NCBI GenBank assembly: GCA_024763055.1
Contig: JANTGH010000006.1
Coordinates: 1 to 53,701, forward strand
From: Desulfobulbaceae bacterium
GTDB taxonomy: Bacteria > Desulfobacterota > Desulfobulbia > Desulfobulbales > Desulfobulbaceae
Direction: 5' to 3'
Length of the DNA: 53,701 nucleotides
Shown: in pieces, positions 44,080 to 52,880 of the stretch
Position numbering within the stretch: position 1 is the stretch's first letter
How the letters are laid out: each line of letters opens with the position of its first letter
Notes under the pieces: model-generated
The model's input: only the letters and a program-made list of their open reading frames with translations
Database searches by the model: none
Told to the model about the DNA's origin: nothing
Position numbers and translations under genes: made by a program

Positions 44080-44108
44080 TTTGTATCTTATTTGTGACGT
44101 GTTGTCAA
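44080..44108 (-). promoter_or_regulatory. Sigma-70-like promoter for the porin
   Basis: On the minus strand a perfect TTGACA (44108-44103), a 17-base spacer and TACAAA (44085-44080) form a good promoter. The inferred 5' leader is about 140 bases, long for a porin and open to small-RNA or structural control; it contains CGGGA-TAA-TCCCG. Confidence 0.6.
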
Positions 44109-44164
44109 CAGGTTCTCTGAAGAAAGTAAAAAAAATTGTACTTTTGAGGTGTGAAAGGGAGAGT

Positions 44165-44198
44165 AAAAAAACCACCGGAGCCGTACGGTTTCCGGTGG
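44165..44198 (-). terminator. Intrinsic terminator after clpA
   Basis: CCACCGGA (44172-44179) pairs with TCCGGTGG (44191-44198), with a CCGTACGG palindrome inside the loop, followed in the minus direction by seven Ts (44171-44165). It lies 21 bp past the clpA stop. Confidence 0.88.
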
Positions 44199-44219
44199 AT
44201 CACTCTTTATGTTACGAGA

Positions 44220-46490
44220 TCACTTATCCGGGAACCGGAAAGTTGTCGTTTTATTTCTGCGTCCTATTCGTACGGCACCACCTTTGCTGAGACGGCCGAA
44301 GAGGATCTCCTCGGTGAGGACATCGCCGATTTCTTTTGTGATCAGCCGCCTGAGGGGACGGGCGCCGTAGGCCGGTTCGTAGCCATGGCCGGCAAGGTAC
44401 CTGCGGGCGGCAGGGGTCAGGGATATCTTCACTTTCTTTTCCGACAGTTGTTCCTGCAGCTCTCCAATCATCTTGTCCACGACTTTTTCTACAGTGTCCT
44501 GCTCAAGCGTGTTGAAGGTGATAATGGAATCCAGCCGGTTTCTGAATTCCGGCGAGAAGAGATTTTTCAGGGCCTTTTGTTCTTTGCCGGAACCGTCGCC
44601 TAAAAAACCAATGGCCCGCTCGCTCATCTCTCTTGCCCCGGCATTTGTCGTCATGATCAAAATAACATTACGAAAATCAGCACGCCTGCCGCTGTTATCG
44701 GTCAGGGTCGAATGATCCATTACCTGCAGGAGGATGGAAAAAACATCAGGATGTGCCTTTTCGATTTCATCAAGAAGCAGCACGCTGTAGGGGTGTTTAC
44801 GGATGGCATCGGTGAGCAGCCCGCCCTGCTCAAATCCGATGTAACCGGGAGGGGCACCGATCAGCCGGGCAACCGCATGCTTTTCCATGTACTCGCTCAT
44901 GTCAAAGCGTTCAAAGTTGATTTTCATGGCTGCGGCTAACTGCCTGGCTACCTCGGTTTTACCTACCCCAGTGGGGCCTGCAAAAAGAAACGAACCTGTG
45001 GGTGAGGTGGGATTGCCAAGGCCGGCCCTGGACCGTTTTACTGCCTTGACAAGACCATTTATGGCCGTATCCTGCCCAAAGATATAGGACTTCAGTACTC
45101 CGTCCAGATCACGCAGTTCCTCAAGATCGTTACCGTCCTTTGTTGTAACCGGTACCCTGGCCATTTTGGACACAATACGTTCAATATCCCGTACGCTCAC
45201 TGTTCGTCCGGTTTTTCCGTCAAGCCTGAACGAGGCGCCCACTTCATCCATCACGTCAATAGCCTTGTCCGGCAGAAAACGGTCGTTGAGATAGCGGCCG
45301 GACAGTTCAGCGGTCGCCCGGATGGCAGGTTTTGAATAACGTATCTGATGGTGTTTTTCATACCGGGACTGCAGGCCACGGAGAATGCCGCAGGTATCGT
45401 CAACGGAGGGTTCTTCTATGTCGATTTTCTGAAAGCGCCTGGACAGCGCCCGGTCTTTTTCTATGTGGTTTTTATACTCCTCATACGTGGTTGAGCCGAT
45501 ACAGCGAATAGTTCCAGCCTGGAGGGCTGGTTTAAGCAGGTTGGAGGCATCCATGGATCCGCCGCTGGTCGCACCGGCACCGACAATGGTGTGCATTTCA
45601 TCAATAAAGAGGATGGCGTTGTCATTTTTTTCAATGGCGCCGATGACATCCTTGAGGCGTTTTTCAAAATCACCCCGGTACTTGGTGCCGGCCACAAGAG
45701 TCCCCATGTCCAGCATGTAGATTTCGGTCCCGGCCAGCAGGTCGGGAACCAGCTTTTTGGGTTTGACGTGTATTTCTTTCCTGGCCAGCATATCCTCGTG
45801 GATGCGCAGAGCAAGTCCCTCGGCCATGGCTGTTTTACCGACTCCCGGCTCGCCAACCAGCAGGGGATTGTTTTTTTTGCGACGGCAAAGCACCTGCATC
45901 ATGCGTTGTAATTCCATATCGCGGCCGATAAGAGGATCAATAGTTCCCTCAGCAGCCCGAATGGAAAAATTCACCGTGAATTCTTTGAGAGGATCGTTGC
46001 CGGCTTTTTGCTTTTTTTGTCGCAGACGCGGCTGCACCTGCCGTAAAGGCTCTCTCTGCAGACTTTCAGGGATATGGTGGGAGATATACTCCACAACCTC
46101 TAACCTGCCGATCCCTTCAGTGCCTAAAAAGTAAACAGCATGGGACTCGGTTTCTGTAAAAATGGAGACCAGGACATCCCCGGTATCCACCTGTTTTTTA
46201 CCGCAGCTCTGGACGTGATTAACCGCCCGTTGCAGAACACGGTTGAAAGCTATGGTCTGGGCCGGTTCCGCCCCTTCATTTTTTAGTATCGGCAGTCCTC
46301 CGGAGAAAAAGCGTTCCAGTCGCTCTTTAAGGTTGTCGTTGCTGCCGCCACATTTATCTATAATATGACGGGCCAGATCATCATGGAGAAGTCCATACAG
46401 CATATGCTCCACGGTAACGTATTCGTGCCGGTGTGTTTTTGCTTCCTTTATCGCCTTGATAAGGGCCAACTCAAGTTCTCTGCTTAGCAT
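44220..46490 (-). CDS. clpA: ATP-dependent Clp protease ATP-binding subunit ClpA
   Basis: 756 residues, typical. An N-terminal double-Clp domain (VTVEHMLYGLLHD) that binds ClpS is followed by AAA+ module 1 (Walker A GEPGVGKT, Walker B AILFIDEMH) and module 2 (GPTGVGKT, LLLDEIEK). The IGF tripeptide in ERAIGFLGDG is the loop that docks on ClpP. It unfolds N-degron and ssrA-tagged proteins for ClpP. It lies 20 bp downstream of clpS. Confidence 0.96.
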   Translation of the reverse strand: MLSRELELALIKAIKEAKTHRHEYVTVEHMLYGLLHDDLARHIIDKCGGSNDNLKERLERFFSGGLPILKNEGAEPAQTIAFNRVLQRAVNHVQSCGKKQVDTGDVLVSIFTETESHAVYFLGTEGIGRLEVVEYISHHIPESLQREPLRQVQPRLRQKKQKAGNDPLKEFTVNFSIRAAEGTIDPLIGRDMELQRMMQVLCRRKKNNPLLVGEPGVGKTAMAEGLALRIHEDMLARKEIHVKPKKLVPDLLAGTEIYMLDMGTLVAGTKYRGDFEKRLKDVIGAIEKNDNAILFIDEMHTIVGAGATSGGSMDASNLLKPALQAGTIRCIGSTTYEEYKNHIEKDRALSRRFQKIDIEEPSVDDTCGILRGLQSRYEKHHQIRYSKPAIRATAELSGRYLNDRFLPDKAIDVMDEVGASFRLDGKTGRTVSVRDIERIVSKMARVPVTTKDGNDLEELRDLDGVLKSYIFGQDTAINGLVKAVKRSRAGLGNPTSPTGSFLFAGPTGVGKTEVARQLAAAMKINFERFDMSEYMEKHAVARLIGAPPGYIGFEQGGLLTDAIRKHPYSVLLLDEIEKAHPDVFSILLQVMDHSTLTDNSGRRADFRNVILIMTTNAGAREMSERAIGFLGDGSGKEQKALKNLFSPEFRNRLDSIITFNTLEQDTVEKVVDKMIGELQEQLSEKKVKISLTPAARRYLAGHGYEPAYGARPLRRLITKEIGDVLTEEILFGRLSKGGAVRIGRRNKTTTFRFPDK

Positions 46491-46510
46491 AATATCTCAA
46501 ACCGATTAGT

Positions 46511-46828
46511 TCAGCTCACCTGTTCCAGAGAGCATTTCAGCGGATACTGATTTTTTCGGGCCATGCGATGAACAGACGCGACCTTGGTCTCTCCAATTTC
46601 GCGAGTGTAGACACCGGCAATGCCCAGTCCCTGGTGATGCACATTGAGCATGATTCGGGTTGCCTCATCAGTGTTTTTATGAAAAATTGTTTCTAAAATC
46701 ATGACGACAAAATCCATGGAGGTGTAGTCGTCATTATGCAGAAGCACTTTGTACAGATGTGGTTCCTGCAGGTTTTCCCTTTCACGGGTCAGGATGTCTT
46801 CCTGACTGGTTGTTTTATTTTTTGCCAT
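46511..46828 (-). CDS. clpS: Clp protease adaptor ClpS
   Basis: 105 residues. The adaptor core is intact: KVLLHNDDYTSMDFVVMIL, HHQGLGIAGVYTREIGETKV and the ending YPLKCSLEQV. It delivers N-end-rule substrates to ClpA through the HxD/M pocket residues visible in the first segment. It precedes clpA by 20 bp, the standard pairing, with a promoter at 46952-46979. Confidence 0.95.
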   Translation of the reverse strand: MAKNKTTSQEDILTRERENLQEPHLYKVLLHNDDYTSMDFVVMILETIFHKNTDEATRIMLNVHHQGLGIAGVYTREIGETKVASVHRMARKNQYPLKCSLEQVS

Positions 46829-46879
46829 TGCTGCCGGAGTATTCTAAAAAAATGATTACTGTTTACCACTTTTCATACC

Positions 46880-46916
46880 TTTCCGGTTTTTTCAGATGAA
46901 AAGTCACACCCGGAAA
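46880..46916 (-). promoter_or_regulatory. Hairpin in the clpSA 5' leader
   Basis: TTTCCGG (46880-46886) and CCGGAAA (46910-46916) pair across a region that holds a second small stem (TTTTC/GAAAA). It lies between the promoter and the clpS start, in the transcribed leader. No terminator T run follows. Confidence 0.35.
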
Positions 46917-46951
46917 ATAGGATTGGAGTACAACAGAATTATTCTTACTCT

Positions 46952-46979
46952 ATTGTAATGCTCTCTTCTGATTTTGCAA
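46952..46979 (-). promoter_or_regulatory. Sigma-70-like promoter for clpS-clpA
   Basis: On the minus strand TTGCAA (46979-46974), 16-base spacer and TACAAT (46957-46952) fit sigma-70. The leader to clpS would be about 120 bases. Confidence 0.55.
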
Positions 46980-47025
46980 GGTCACAAACCATTGGAAAAA
47001 ATATCGGCAGGCGGGTTTGTTGAAA

Positions 47026-48423
47026 TTATTGCAACTTTTTTGTCGCAGGCCTGGTTTTTTGATCGGCGGGTCCCAGCATGGTGATAAGCAGATGCTGCAC
47101 AATGGTGAGCGGTTCGAGCGGTGAGCTTTTCAGGCGTTGTTCAGTTTTCAGGACCTGCTGCAGCCAATGCTGCAGTTCGGCAAGTGAAAACAGGGACGCT
47201 GTTTTAAACTGCATGTAAATCGCATAGGGGTGGCCTTTGAGTTCCTGTTTCCAGTGTTCCTGTTCTTTCAGCTTTGGCAGGCATTGTCGTTGAAAAACAT
47301 TGGCCTGCATGCCGCGTCGGTATCCGTATTCCGGTTGTTCCTGCAGGGCCTTGAATAACAGCAGGGTTCGGACGTAATTTCTCAGGGTGGCGACAAGGGC
47401 AAGTGGGTGGATACCGTTTTCCAGCAGGCGGCCACTGATGATAAGGGACGGGCCAAGTTGCCGGTTGCCGATTGCGCCGGTAAGCTCAAACAGGGCTTCC
47501 TGCCTGGTCCGGCCGATTATGGCGTCAAGATCTTTCCGTTCGATCCTGTCACGCTCCCCTATGGACAGGCAGAGTTTTTCAGTTTCCATGACCACGGCCA
47601 CCGGATGGAATCCGACCCGGTCAAGCAACTGATCCATGCCCCCGGGGACCATGGTTTTTTTCATCTCGTTCAAGGTAGTCCTGATCAGCTCCACAAGCAC
47701 TGATTTTTGTACTTTCCGTGCCTTGCTGCCGGCACCCTTGTCAACACTGAGATCAACAACCACTTGCCGATCTTTCAGATATTTATAAAGCCGCTTTCGT
47801 TTGTCGACCTCCTCGGCAAGAAGGATCAGGATATTGGATGCCGGGATACCTACTTCCAGGGTTTCCTGCAGCAGGGCGGCCGGATCTGCAGCTGTTGTCG
47901 TCGTTGTTGGTTTTGAAGTATTTCCAGTCTCCATCAGCAGGCGAGTTGTCCAGGAAAGATCACCACCGGGATGGGGAAAATCAAAGCATTTTTTCCATTC
48001 ATGGTTGCCCATCCTTGCCGGATCACTGTCCGGGTTTTCCGGATCCAGGCCACCGGCGGCGAGCATAGCACGAAGGTGGCGGGCAGCGGTCTCGGTTTTT
48101 TTCGCATCTTTTGCCGTAAGGATTCGTTTCCATAGAGATTTGGCCACTTGTTTAGAATAAAACAGACGGGTATCGCTGATCCGGTATATCTGACGCCCCG
48201 GCAATAGACTGAAACTGCGAAGCCGTGAAATCGTTTTTGCGGGTTCTTCCTCCTCTCCATCAAGAGCATGGACGGTACCACCACCGGATAGCAGGGATTT
48301 TTCAAGTCGTCCGGCCGTCTGCCGGCAGAGAAATCTATCCCCGATAAGTAGATAGGCGCAGGATGGATTTTGGTCGGCATCGGCCAGAAAACCGGATAGT
48401 TTTTCCCTGGTATAAACAGGCAT
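47026..48423 (-). CDS. holA: DNA polymerase III delta subunit, enlarged
   Basis: 465 residues against a usual 330-345. The N-terminal part (SCAYLLIGDRFLCRQTAGRLE, LPGRQIYRISD) and the C-terminal collar domain (GRLLENGIHPLALVATLRNYVRTLLLFKAL) match HolA, the clamp-loader subunit that opens the beta clamp. Extra sequence of about 100 residues at roughly 95-190 (including a TTTTTT run) separates the first subdomain from the rest. It lies 3 bp downstream of the large unknown gene, so the two are cotranscribed. Confidence 0.85.
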   Translation of the reverse strand: MPVYTREKLSGFLADADQNPSCAYLLIGDRFLCRQTAGRLEKSLLSGGGTVHALDGEEEEPAKTISRLRSFSLLPGRQIYRISDTRLFYSKQVAKSLWKRILTAKDAKKTETAARHLRAMLAAGGLDPENPDSDPARMGNHEWKKCFDFPHPGGDLSWTTRLLMETGNTSKPTTTTTAADPAALLQETLEVGIPASNILILLAEEVDKRKRLYKYLKDRQVVVDLSVDKGAGSKARKVQKSVLVELIRTTLNEMKKTMVPGGMDQLLDRVGFHPVAVVMETEKLCLSIGERDRIERKDLDAIIGRTRQEALFELTGAIGNRQLGPSLIISGRLLENGIHPLALVATLRNYVRTLLLFKALQEQPEYGYRRGMQANVFQRQCLPKLKEQEHWKQELKGHPYAIYMQFKTASLFSLAELQHWLQQVLKTEQRLKSSPLEPLTIVQHLLITMLGPADQKTRPATKKLQ

Positions 48424-48426
48424 GCT

Positions 48427-50955
48427 TCAGTTCTCTTCCGGGCAAAAGGTATCTATGATCATACAGTCGAAATCCTGTTCCAGCTCTTCACCTTTTTTGT
48501 CCTCGTCGATTATTTTATGTAAAATTGCGGTCAGTGATCCCGGCTGCAGGTAGTCCTGGCCGCGGCCCCCCTTAAAGATAAAAGAGAGATGGTCCTCTAC
48601 ACCTTTCCAGGAGATGTTTGCGGGATTTTTAGCAATTATTTCAAAAAAATTTTTATTGTATGGATCATTGATCATCGCCATACCGGTGCCGATGGTGGCA
48701 AGAATGTCAATATGCCCCCGGAACAGTCGGGTCAACCTTGTGTAGGCCTTTACGCCTCCACAGGAACCCAGGCTGAGAAATCGTTGTTTGAAATCAATGT
48801 CCGCGTCGGTTATGGCGTGTTCACGCAGTGATTTGACAAGGGGTTCGGTTATTTGTTCCGATCGCCAGTAGCTGTGCCCCCGCTGGGCGAACATCTCATC
48901 ACCTCCCTTGAGAAAACGCTCAAGAAGGCGTTGCTGGGTTTTTTCATTAACGTACACATGCTGGCTATGTCGAATGGTCAGCCCGCCAAGCTGTCTGGTA
49001 AACTCGACGGCAAAATGTTTATGCCGCATGGCGGAGAACAATCGCGGCATCCCGGTAGCCGGGTTTTTTCGGGCCTCATGGATTATTTGTTTAAATGCCT
49101 GCCGTTTTCCGGAATTCAGGGGCGCAAAGGTGTACTGTTCGGAAAGATCAAGTCGATAGCCGCTTCGCTGCAGGGTTCGTGCATTTGAGCAAAAGGATTT
49201 ACGACCGTCATCATCGGGATGAAAGACTGATATTGATCCCAGTCTGCCGTCTTCTTTCCACTTGGCAAAGGGTGTATGCTGGTATTTGCTCAGGTCAATA
49301 GCACCTCTGCGGATAATAAGACGGGTGATGGCGACCCGGTCCTTACTGCTGAGAAGCTCGGGGTATTCCTGCATGTAATACTGGAGAATAACACTGATCA
49401 GGCGAGAAAAGGTGGATGTGTCCCTGTCCGCCTCCTGAGTCATCTTGTCGATCAGATAAGTGCGGGCATCAGGTTGCAGTACCTTGAGGAGGTGGACAAA
49501 GGTTGCTGAAAACAGGAGAATGGAGTCTTCATTTTTAAAGGCGGACGCCGCGACCAGCTTGAGAATTTCCTTTTGCCGGGCCTCATCTTCGGGGAAAAAG
49601 GTGGTGAGCTTGCCCTTCTGGGCAAGACTGACAATGAAACTTGAAACCAGCAGGTTATCCGGATCAATGGCTTGGACAAATGCCAGCAGATCGCCATGGT
49701 GATTTTCGATCATTCGTTTTTTCAGCACAGGAACCAGGATATCACGGAAGGAGGAGTCATAGAGTTCGCTGCCCTGGGAAAGCAGGGCATATATATTGGC
49801 TGAACTTAAATCGCGGGCTGTTTGTATCCGGTCGGCAGCAGTCGCCCTGCGTAAGACGGAGATCATGGTTACCCTGTTACCGGCAGCCATGGCGGGATAA
49901 AACTGTCTATTGTAGGCAAACTGAACCTGACGGGAGAGTTTTTGAAATCGCAGGTAAAGCTGTTTTTTGCTCTGTCGTCTCAGTTCCACTTCGGATACTT
50001 CAAAACCAAATCGGTTGGTGATTGCATGCAGGTTATTTATTTTCCAGATCAACTCTTCGCCGCCATCGTAAAAGGCCTGTAAAAGCGCTTTCTTATGCTC
50101 ATCATCCTGGCGGTAATATTGGGCCTCCTGAACCATGGGCGGGAGTGCGAAATACCGGACAATCCACAGCCAGCCGTCAATACGGGTCATGTTTTTTTGT
50201 TTAAACAGATTGTGGGCGTTCCAGGCATCCTCCTGGCGCAGTTGTTTAAGCAGGGGCAGGGTATCAAACATAGTTTCAGTTGTCATGTCATGGATTCGTG
50301 CATAACTGTCCGCTGCACGGGCCTGATGGTCGATGAGTCGGGCCAGGCTTATCATGCCGTCCAGCGCCTTAACCCCATCGATATCCTGGATGGTTATCAG
50401 GCCCTGCACCGCTCTCTTGTTGACATCCTTGAGACCGTTGAGCAACGGAATGGTTTTTAAAGAATGTCGCGGAGAAATATCGGGTAATTCCAAATAACTG
50501 CGAAATGCCCGTCCGGTTTCATAACTGAGATCGGCAAGTTGCGGCAGGGCCTGCAGGGCCAGGGGAAGATCCACCCCGTCCAGATCACTCCATTCTTCAA
50601 AGGCAAGCACCTGTTCAAAAGAAAGATGCGTTTTGAGCAGGACCCTCCAGGACTGCATGCTTGTCGCAAAGGTAATTCCCGGCAGGAGGCAGATTTTACG
50701 AAATATTCTCTGGGAGTTATAATCAAGGCCTCGAATAATTTCCCGGCCGTAATCAAACTGATCCCGGGTCAGACAGGGAATGGAACCATACAGAGCAAGT
50801 GTCTTGCGGGAACTGGCATCGGTTAATGCATATCGTTTACCTGCTGCCGGAGTCAGAAAAATTGCGGACAGCAGAAGTAGGATACAACCGATGAAGATAT
50901 ATTTGCGGGTTTGTCCTGCCCGTTTTATGGTAGCGTTTTTTTGTGGAGTAGTCAT
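48427..50955 (-). CDS. Large membrane-anchored protein with putative caspase-like His/Cys dyad
   Basis: 842 residues from ATG 50955 (a longer frame to 51078 would cross the divergent gene). A basic N-terminus and one hydrophobic helix (about 19-37) suggest an inner-membrane anchor or uncleaved signal with the bulk in the periplasm. The next 560 residues are mainly helical and not recognised. Near the C-terminus H694 (FAQRGHSYW) and C732 (LSLGSCGG), 38 residues apart and each after a hydrophobic strand, resemble the catalytic dyad of clan CD (caspase/gingipain-fold) peptidases, followed by a strand DILATIGTGMAM. I assign no substrate. It is 3 bp upstream of holA and divergent from the EamA gene. 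Confidence 0.7.
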   Translation of the reverse strand: MTTPQKNATIKRAGQTRKYIFIGCILLLLSAIFLTPAAGKRYALTDASSRKTLALYGSIPCLTRDQFDYGREIIRGLDYNSQRIFRKICLLPGITFATSMQSWRVLLKTHLSFEQVLAFEEWSDLDGVDLPLALQALPQLADLSYETGRAFRSYLELPDISPRHSLKTIPLLNGLKDVNKRAVQGLITIQDIDGVKALDGMISLARLIDHQARAADSYARIHDMTTETMFDTLPLLKQLRQEDAWNAHNLFKQKNMTRIDGWLWIVRYFALPPMVQEAQYYRQDDEHKKALLQAFYDGGEELIWKINNLHAITNRFGFEVSEVELRRQSKKQLYLRFQKLSRQVQFAYNRQFYPAMAAGNRVTMISVLRRATAADRIQTARDLSSANIYALLSQGSELYDSSFRDILVPVLKKRMIENHHGDLLAFVQAIDPDNLLVSSFIVSLAQKGKLTTFFPEDEARQKEILKLVAASAFKNEDSILLFSATFVHLLKVLQPDARTYLIDKMTQEADRDTSTFSRLISVILQYYMQEYPELLSSKDRVAITRLIIRRGAIDLSKYQHTPFAKWKEDGRLGSISVFHPDDDGRKSFCSNARTLQRSGYRLDLSEQYTFAPLNSGKRQAFKQIIHEARKNPATGMPRLFSAMRHKHFAVEFTRQLGGLTIRHSQHVYVNEKTQQRLLERFLKGGDEMFAQRGHSYWRSEQITEPLVKSLREHAITDADIDFKQRFLSLGSCGGVKAYTRLTRLFRGHIDILATIGTGMAMINDPYNKNFFEIIAKNPANISWKGVEDHLSFIFKGGRGQDYLQPGSLTAILHKIIDEDKKGEELEQDFDCMIIDTFCPEEN

Positions 50956-50990
50956 CTGTGTTCTATTGTTAACCCGGTAAGAGAGATATT

Positions 50991-51896
50991 TTGATTGTGG
51001 CCCGTCCTTCAAGTCGTCTTCTTTCAGTGTCAGCGTTGCTTGCGGCCATGTTTCTCTGGGGGAGCTCCTTTGTGGCAATGAAATATGCCATCCGGGAAAT
51101 GGATCCCATGTTGATTGTGTTCGGGAGGATGATTATCGCCTCGTTGTGTTTTCTTCCTTTTGTTCGTTCATTTTCCCGTCTTGGGCTTCAACGTACTCAT
51201 ATCCTGCCGCTTCTTGGCATGGGACTCTGTGAACCCTGTCTCTATTTTCTTTTTGAAGCCACAGCTCTTGATCTGACCAGCGCCTCTCAGGCTTCCATGA
51301 TCACCACCATGCTGCCCCTGCTTGTCGCCCTGGCTGCCGGGTTGTTTCTTGGTGAATCGATCACCAGACGGGTGGTTGCCGGACTTTTTCTCGCGGCTGT
51401 GGGAGCGGTCTGGCTTGGCCTTGCAGCAGCGGTTTCCGAATATGCGCCGCACCCGGTTTTAGGCAATTTTCTGGAGTTCCTGGCCATGGTCGCGGCTACA
51501 GGATACATTATTTTGCTGAAAAAATTAAGTGCCAGTCTGCCGCCGCTTTTTCTTACGGCGACTCAGGCGTTTACAGGAGCGGTTTTTTTTCTTTTCGTCA
51601 CCCTGTTTTCGGGAACGGAAATTCCAAAGATTATTTCTCTTTCCGGCTTGCTTTCTGTTTTATATCTTGGGACCTTTGTCAGTGTCGGCGCCTATGGTCT
51701 CTATAACTTTGCGGTCAGCCGGGTCCCGGCAAACCAGGCAGCGGCCTTTATAAATCTGATCCCGGTCTGTACCATTGTTCTTGGTTTTTTGTGTCTTGGT
51801 GAACGATTAACCGGCTGGCAATTGACGGCCTGCCTGCTTATCTTTGCAGGTGTGATGTTGACCCAGTATAATAAATCTGAAAGGGAGAAGCTCTGA
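50991..51896 (+). CDS. EamA/DMT-family transporter
   Basis: 301 residues with ten hydrophobic helices in two EamA repeats; the first repeat begins LLAAMFLWGSSFVAMKYAI and the second FLEFLAMVAATGYIILLKKL, both family hallmarks. Such proteins export amino acids or other metabolites across the inner membrane. Start may be TTG 50991 (6 bases after GAGAGA) or GTG 50997. Only 35 bp separate it from the divergent large gene. DUF2905 follows after one base. Confidence 0.86.
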   Translation: MIVARPSSRLLSVSALLAAMFLWGSSFVAMKYAIREMDPMLIVFGRMIIASLCFLPFVRSFSRLGLQRTHILPLLGMGLCEPCLYFLFEATALDLTSASQASMITTMLPLLVALAAGLFLGESITRRVVAGLFLAAVGAVWLGLAAAVSEYAPHPVLGNFLEFLAMVAATGYIILLKKLSASLPPLFLTATQAFTGAVFFLFVTLFSGTEIPKIISLSGLLSVLYLGTFVSVGAYGLYNFAVSRVPANQAAAFINLIPVCTIVLGFLCLGERLTGWQLTACLLIFAGVMLTQYNKSEREKL

Positions 51897-51897
51897 T

Positions 51898-52098
51898 ATG
51901 GCACGAATTCTCATTTCTTGCGGTCTTTGTTTGCTCGCGGCCGGCTTATTATGGCCATGGCTGAAACAGATACCCCTTGGTCGTCTGCCTGGTGACCTGG
52001 TTTTTGGGAAGGAACATTTTCGTTTCTACCTTCCGTTGACCAGTTCTATCCTGGTAAGTCTGCTCCTTTCCCTGCTTTTTTATCTGTTCAGGAAATAG
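51898..52098 (+). CDS. DUF2905 membrane protein
   Basis: 66 residues with two membrane helices and the conserved middle GRLPGDLVFGKEHFRFYLPLTSSI of DUF2905. Function unknown. GGGAGAAG lies before ATG 51898, one base after the EamA stop, so the genes are coupled. Confidence 0.85.
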   Translation: MARILISCGLCLLAAGLLWPWLKQIPLGRLPGDLVFGKEHFRFYLPLTSSILVSLLLSLLFYLFRK

Positions 52099-52106
52099 AA
52101 AAATCA

Positions 52107-52880
52107 ATGTTTTTTGGGAAAAAGTCTTTACCGGGATGTTCAGGCTACTGTAAACGATGCGGTCGAAACCATTATCTTGACAGTGTGCTTGCCCGTACAA
52201 AGGCAGAAAAACTGATGGCATTTATGGATAAATACAACCATATCAACCTGATGACGCCGAAAGCTCAGGTTACTTCCCGATATACAACAAATCTTCTGTT
52301 CAGTTCGGCTCAGGGTAAGATGTTCGGCGTTTTGCTCTGTCGGAATGCCCTGGGCAAAGAAATTGTGCTGTATGGGTTTTCAGGACAGTTTAACGGGCAG
52401 TGGCAGGTGCCCGGCTGGGTCGGCCCGCTTTTTGACGAGCGGGCCTTCCACCAGTGTGCGGACGATACGGAGCGGGAGATTAAGGCTCTTGGCCGGAGTC
52501 TGGAGAGGGAAGCGCAGGGGAGTGATAACCGGCGGCAGCTCAAAGAATATCGCCGAAATCTTTCCCGTAAGCTTATGCAAACTCTATTTTCCCTTTACCG
52601 GGTACCCGATTTCAGAGGCAATATATATTCCCTTGAGCAGGCCTTTACCGGGAAAACAGGTATGCCCACGGGTACCGGCGACTGCTGCGCGCCGAAATTA
52701 CTTGCCCACGCAGCTACGCACCACTTGCGGCCGGTCAGTCTGTCCGAGTTTTATTATGGCCGTGAGAATTCTTCAGGTACCCGGGTTCATAAACAGTTCT
52801 ACTCTGCCTGTGAAGAAAAATGCAGACCAATCCTTGGAACCATGCTCTGCGGCATAGAGGAATGTCATGGGTGCGGATGA
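52107..52880 (+). CDS. RluA-associated N-terminal domain protein
   Basis: 257 residues. In some gammaproteobacteria this region is the N-terminal half of a single RluA-family pseudouridine synthase; the signature GTGDCCAPKLLAHAATHHLRPVSLSEFYYG and QFYSACEEKCRPILGTML is intact. Cysteine pairs near the start (C11, C15, C18) and end (CGIEECHGCG) suggest metal binding. A helical basic stretch (about 120-155) precedes the conserved part. Its role is unknown; adjacency suggests assisting RNA recognition by the synthase. It overlaps the rluA start by 14 bases. Confidence 0.8.
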   Translation: MFFGKKSLPGCSGYCKRCGRNHYLDSVLARTKAEKLMAFMDKYNHINLMTPKAQVTSRYTTNLLFSSAQGKMFGVLLCRNALGKEIVLYGFSGQFNGQWQVPGWVGPLFDERAFHQCADDTEREIKALGRSLEREAQGSDNRRQLKEYRRNLSRKLMQTLFSLYRVPDFRGNIYSLEQAFTGKTGMPTGTGDCCAPKLLAHAATHHLRPVSLSEFYYGRENSSGTRVHKQFYSACEEKCRPILGTMLCGIEECHGCG

